The position numbers were made by a program, and so were the translations under genes. From assembly GCA_042408355.1 (NCBI GenBank), contig JBHORD010000014.1:1-23493 (forward strand): 23,493 nucleotides of DNA. Direction: 5' to 3'. Positions 22,847 to 23,493 of this stretch are shown piece after piece. Position 1 is the first letter of the stretch; the number at the start of each line of letters is the position of its first letter. The DNA comes from Fen-1038 sp042408355 (lineage in GTDB: Bacteria > Chloroflexota > Anaerolineae > Anaerolineales > Villigracilaceae). The notes below the pieces were generated by a model. It made no database searches. It was not told where the DNA came from and was given only the letters and a program-made list of their open reading frames with translations.

Positions 22847-23112
22847 AGCCTGTACGAGTATCTGCTCAGTCATTTGAGCCTCGCGGGGCGCACTCGTCCC
22901 CGAGCCGCTTTGCGGCGAGTGGGAATGGACAGTTCCGCGCGCCGTGTCACATCATCCGTATGATGGTGCAGATGCTCGACCCGAAGCCCAAGGAACGCAC
23001 ACTTGCAGCGCAGGTGCAAGTGTGCCTTCGGGCGTGTTCAAGCCGTATGCGGGCGTGAGCACGGCGGTGTTGTTATTTACAAAAGGCGCGCAGACGAAAG
23101 ATATTTGGTTCG
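22847..23112 (+). pseudogene. hsdM: Type I DNA methyltransferase HsdM remnants in three frames
   Basis: Three short pieces of HsdM follow in the right order but in different frames. At 22847-22888 the sequence reads SLYEYLLSHLSLAG. At 22924-22998 it reads NGQFRAPCHIIRMMVQMLDPKP. At 23025-23112 it reads PSGVFKPYAGVSTAVLLFTKG and on to DIWF. In intact HsdM the first two are adjacent, ahead of the SAM-binding motifs, and the third lies about 200 residues later; the catalytic NPPF region between is gone. The first gap holds a short CACTCG/CGAGTG hairpin insert, the second an 11-bp inverted repeat, and the third piece ends at the IS3 element. The 94 bp between vapC and 22847 hold nothing recognisable. 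No methylation activity can remain. Confidence 0.75.
22997..23025. repeat. 11-bp inverted repeat at the hsdM deletion junction
   Basis: GCACACTTGCA at 22997-23007 is perfectly inverted at 23015-23025 around a 7-nt spacer. It sits exactly where the two distant parts of HsdM are joined and codes for nothing in the family. It may be the scar of an excised element or the cause of the deletion. Confidence 0.6.
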
Positions 23113-23184
23113 GTACCCCTCCCCTAAAATAGTACCAGTGAAAAGTAGACAAATCGTGGCAAAATCAAGACAGGAGAAGGAGTC

Positions 23185-23451
23185 ATGAAGAAGTCGAGGT
23201 TCACTGAAAGCCAAATCGTCAACATCCTGATAGAAGCGGAAGCCGGGATATCGCTGGAAGAGCTGAGCCGCCAACACGGCTTTAGCAAGGCGACCTATTA
23301 CAAGTGGAAAGCCCAATACGGCGGCCTGGAGGTCAGCGCCTTGAAACGGCTCAGGGAATTGGAAGAAGAAAACCGCCGCCTGAAGCAGATGTATGCCGAA
23401 CTGAGTCTGGAACATAAGGCTCTGAAGGATATTGTCGAAAAAAAGCTGTAG
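23185..23451 (+). CDS. IS3-family transposase OrfA
   Basis: The 88-residue OrfA has an N-terminal helix-turn-helix of the HTH_Tnp_1 type, with KKSRFTESQIVNILIEAEAG and LSRQHGFSKATYYKWKAQYGG. A leucine-zipper-like coiled coil follows (about 50-88), with ELEEENRRLKQMYAELSLEH. It binds the element's terminal repeats and, alone, regulates transposition; fused to OrfB by frameshifting it forms the full transposase. The motifs place it in the IS407/IS51 region of the IS3 family. The ATG at 23185 has GGAGAAGGAG just upstream. It ends in CTG TAG directly after an A-rich slippery site. Confidence 0.92.
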   Translation: MKKSRFTESQIVNILIEAEAGISLEELSRQHGFSKATYYKWKAQYGGLEVSALKRLRELEEENRRLKQMYAELSLEHKALKDIVEKKL

Positions 23452-23468
23452 CGCCGGACGAGCGGCGC
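23439..23468 (+). promoter_or_regulatory. -1 programmed ribosomal frameshift signal (orfA/orfB)
   Basis: The slippery heptamer A AAA AAG (23439-23445) is in the orfA zero frame. After a 5-nt spacer a perfect GC stem follows: GCGCCG at 23451-23456 and CGGCGC at 23463-23468 around a 6-nt loop. A GGAA-like ribosome binding word at 23410, upstream, could also stimulate slippage. Slipping by -1 continues straight into orfB. Confidence 0.85.
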
Positions 23469-23493
23469 GAATTGGCGAGATACGTCATGCAGA
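23445..23493 (+). CDS. IS3-family transposase OrfB, start only
   Basis: In the -1 frame after the slippery site the sequence reads AVAPDERRELARYVMQ to the window edge without a stop. This matches the beginning of IS407-type OrfB, where a basic helix precedes the HTH_21 segment and the DDE integrase domain. The rest lies outside the window, so whether the catalytic triad is intact cannot be judged. It is expressed as an OrfAB fusion through the frameshift. Confidence 0.7.

Larger units (their letters stand above)
23112..23493 (+). mobile_element. IS3-family insertion sequence (IS407-like), left part
   Basis: HsdM similarity stops at about 23112. From there the sequence shows GGTAC and GTACC words around CCCTCCCCTAAAATA, then a short leader and orfA, then orfB running past the window end. 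The exact left inverted repeat cannot be fixed without the right end, so the boundary is approximate. The element carries an intact frameshift signal, so it may still be active. Confidence 0.75.

Noticed and set aside
1..23493. CRISPR array, tRNA or rRNA genes
   Set aside because: No regularly spaced long repeats and no cloverleaf with a conserved T-arm or rRNA core words were found on either strand by reading; a dedicated scan was not possible.

Overview
The window reads as a chromosomal segment of a free-living bacterium, most likely a Chloroflexota member of the Anaerolineae type. The clues are indirect: GC-rich coding with GCG/CGC-heavy codons, exported proteins with Pro/Thr- or Ala/Pro-rich linkers just after a membrane anchor, and dispersed palindromic and heptameric repeats between genes. 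No rRNA, tRNA or CRISPR array was seen, so the taxonomic statement is inference.

Layout. At the left edge a minus-strand exported protein (1-144, partial) diverges from an SbcC/Rad50-like ATPase (225-2315), followed by a family 2 glycosyltransferase (2464-3627). From 3855 to 15944 every gene lies on the minus strand. Read in the direction of transcription they are nadD, greA, lysS, a DUF3054 membrane protein, an ECF sigma factor with its overlapping membrane anti-sigma gene, a NUDIX hydrolase with a zinc ribbon, two paralogous exported proteins, a Memo-like protein directly followed by priA, a DUF6159-like membrane protein and a phosphoribosyltransferase. From 16042 the plus strand carries a small Met/Gly-rich membrane protein and ligA. 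This part is ordinary core genome: DNA repair and replication restart (sbcC, priA, ligA), translation and transcription (lysS, greA), and NAD synthesis (nadD), whose product LigA uses.

From about 18.6 kb the character changes to decayed accessory DNA. A lipoprotein phosphoesterase is split by a frameshift at 19081-19090. A transposase N-terminal remnant (20315-20464) abuts the C-terminal two-thirds of a type I restriction subunit HsdR. An apparently intact AbrB/VapC toxin-antitoxin pair follows, then shredded pieces of HsdM in three frames, and an IS3-family element that runs off the right edge. That element has a textbook -1 frameshift signal. This is a type I restriction-modification locus being dismantled around a toxin-antitoxin pair that still looks functional.

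Two genome-style signals cut across the window. First, at least five start codons with no Shine-Dalgarno sequence have a TANNNT -10-like hexamer 6-7 nt upstream, which is the geometry of leaderless transcripts. A sixth has it at 8 nt. Second, heptameric repeats resembling the short tandemly repeated repetitive sequences of cyanobacteria occur upstream of sbcC and inside the priA reading frame, where they seem to have been tolerated as linker insertions. I saw no clearly novel multi-gene system. The best leads are the leaderless pattern, the in-frame heptamers in priA, the hairpins in the greA leader, and the toxin-antitoxin pair inside the dying restriction locus.
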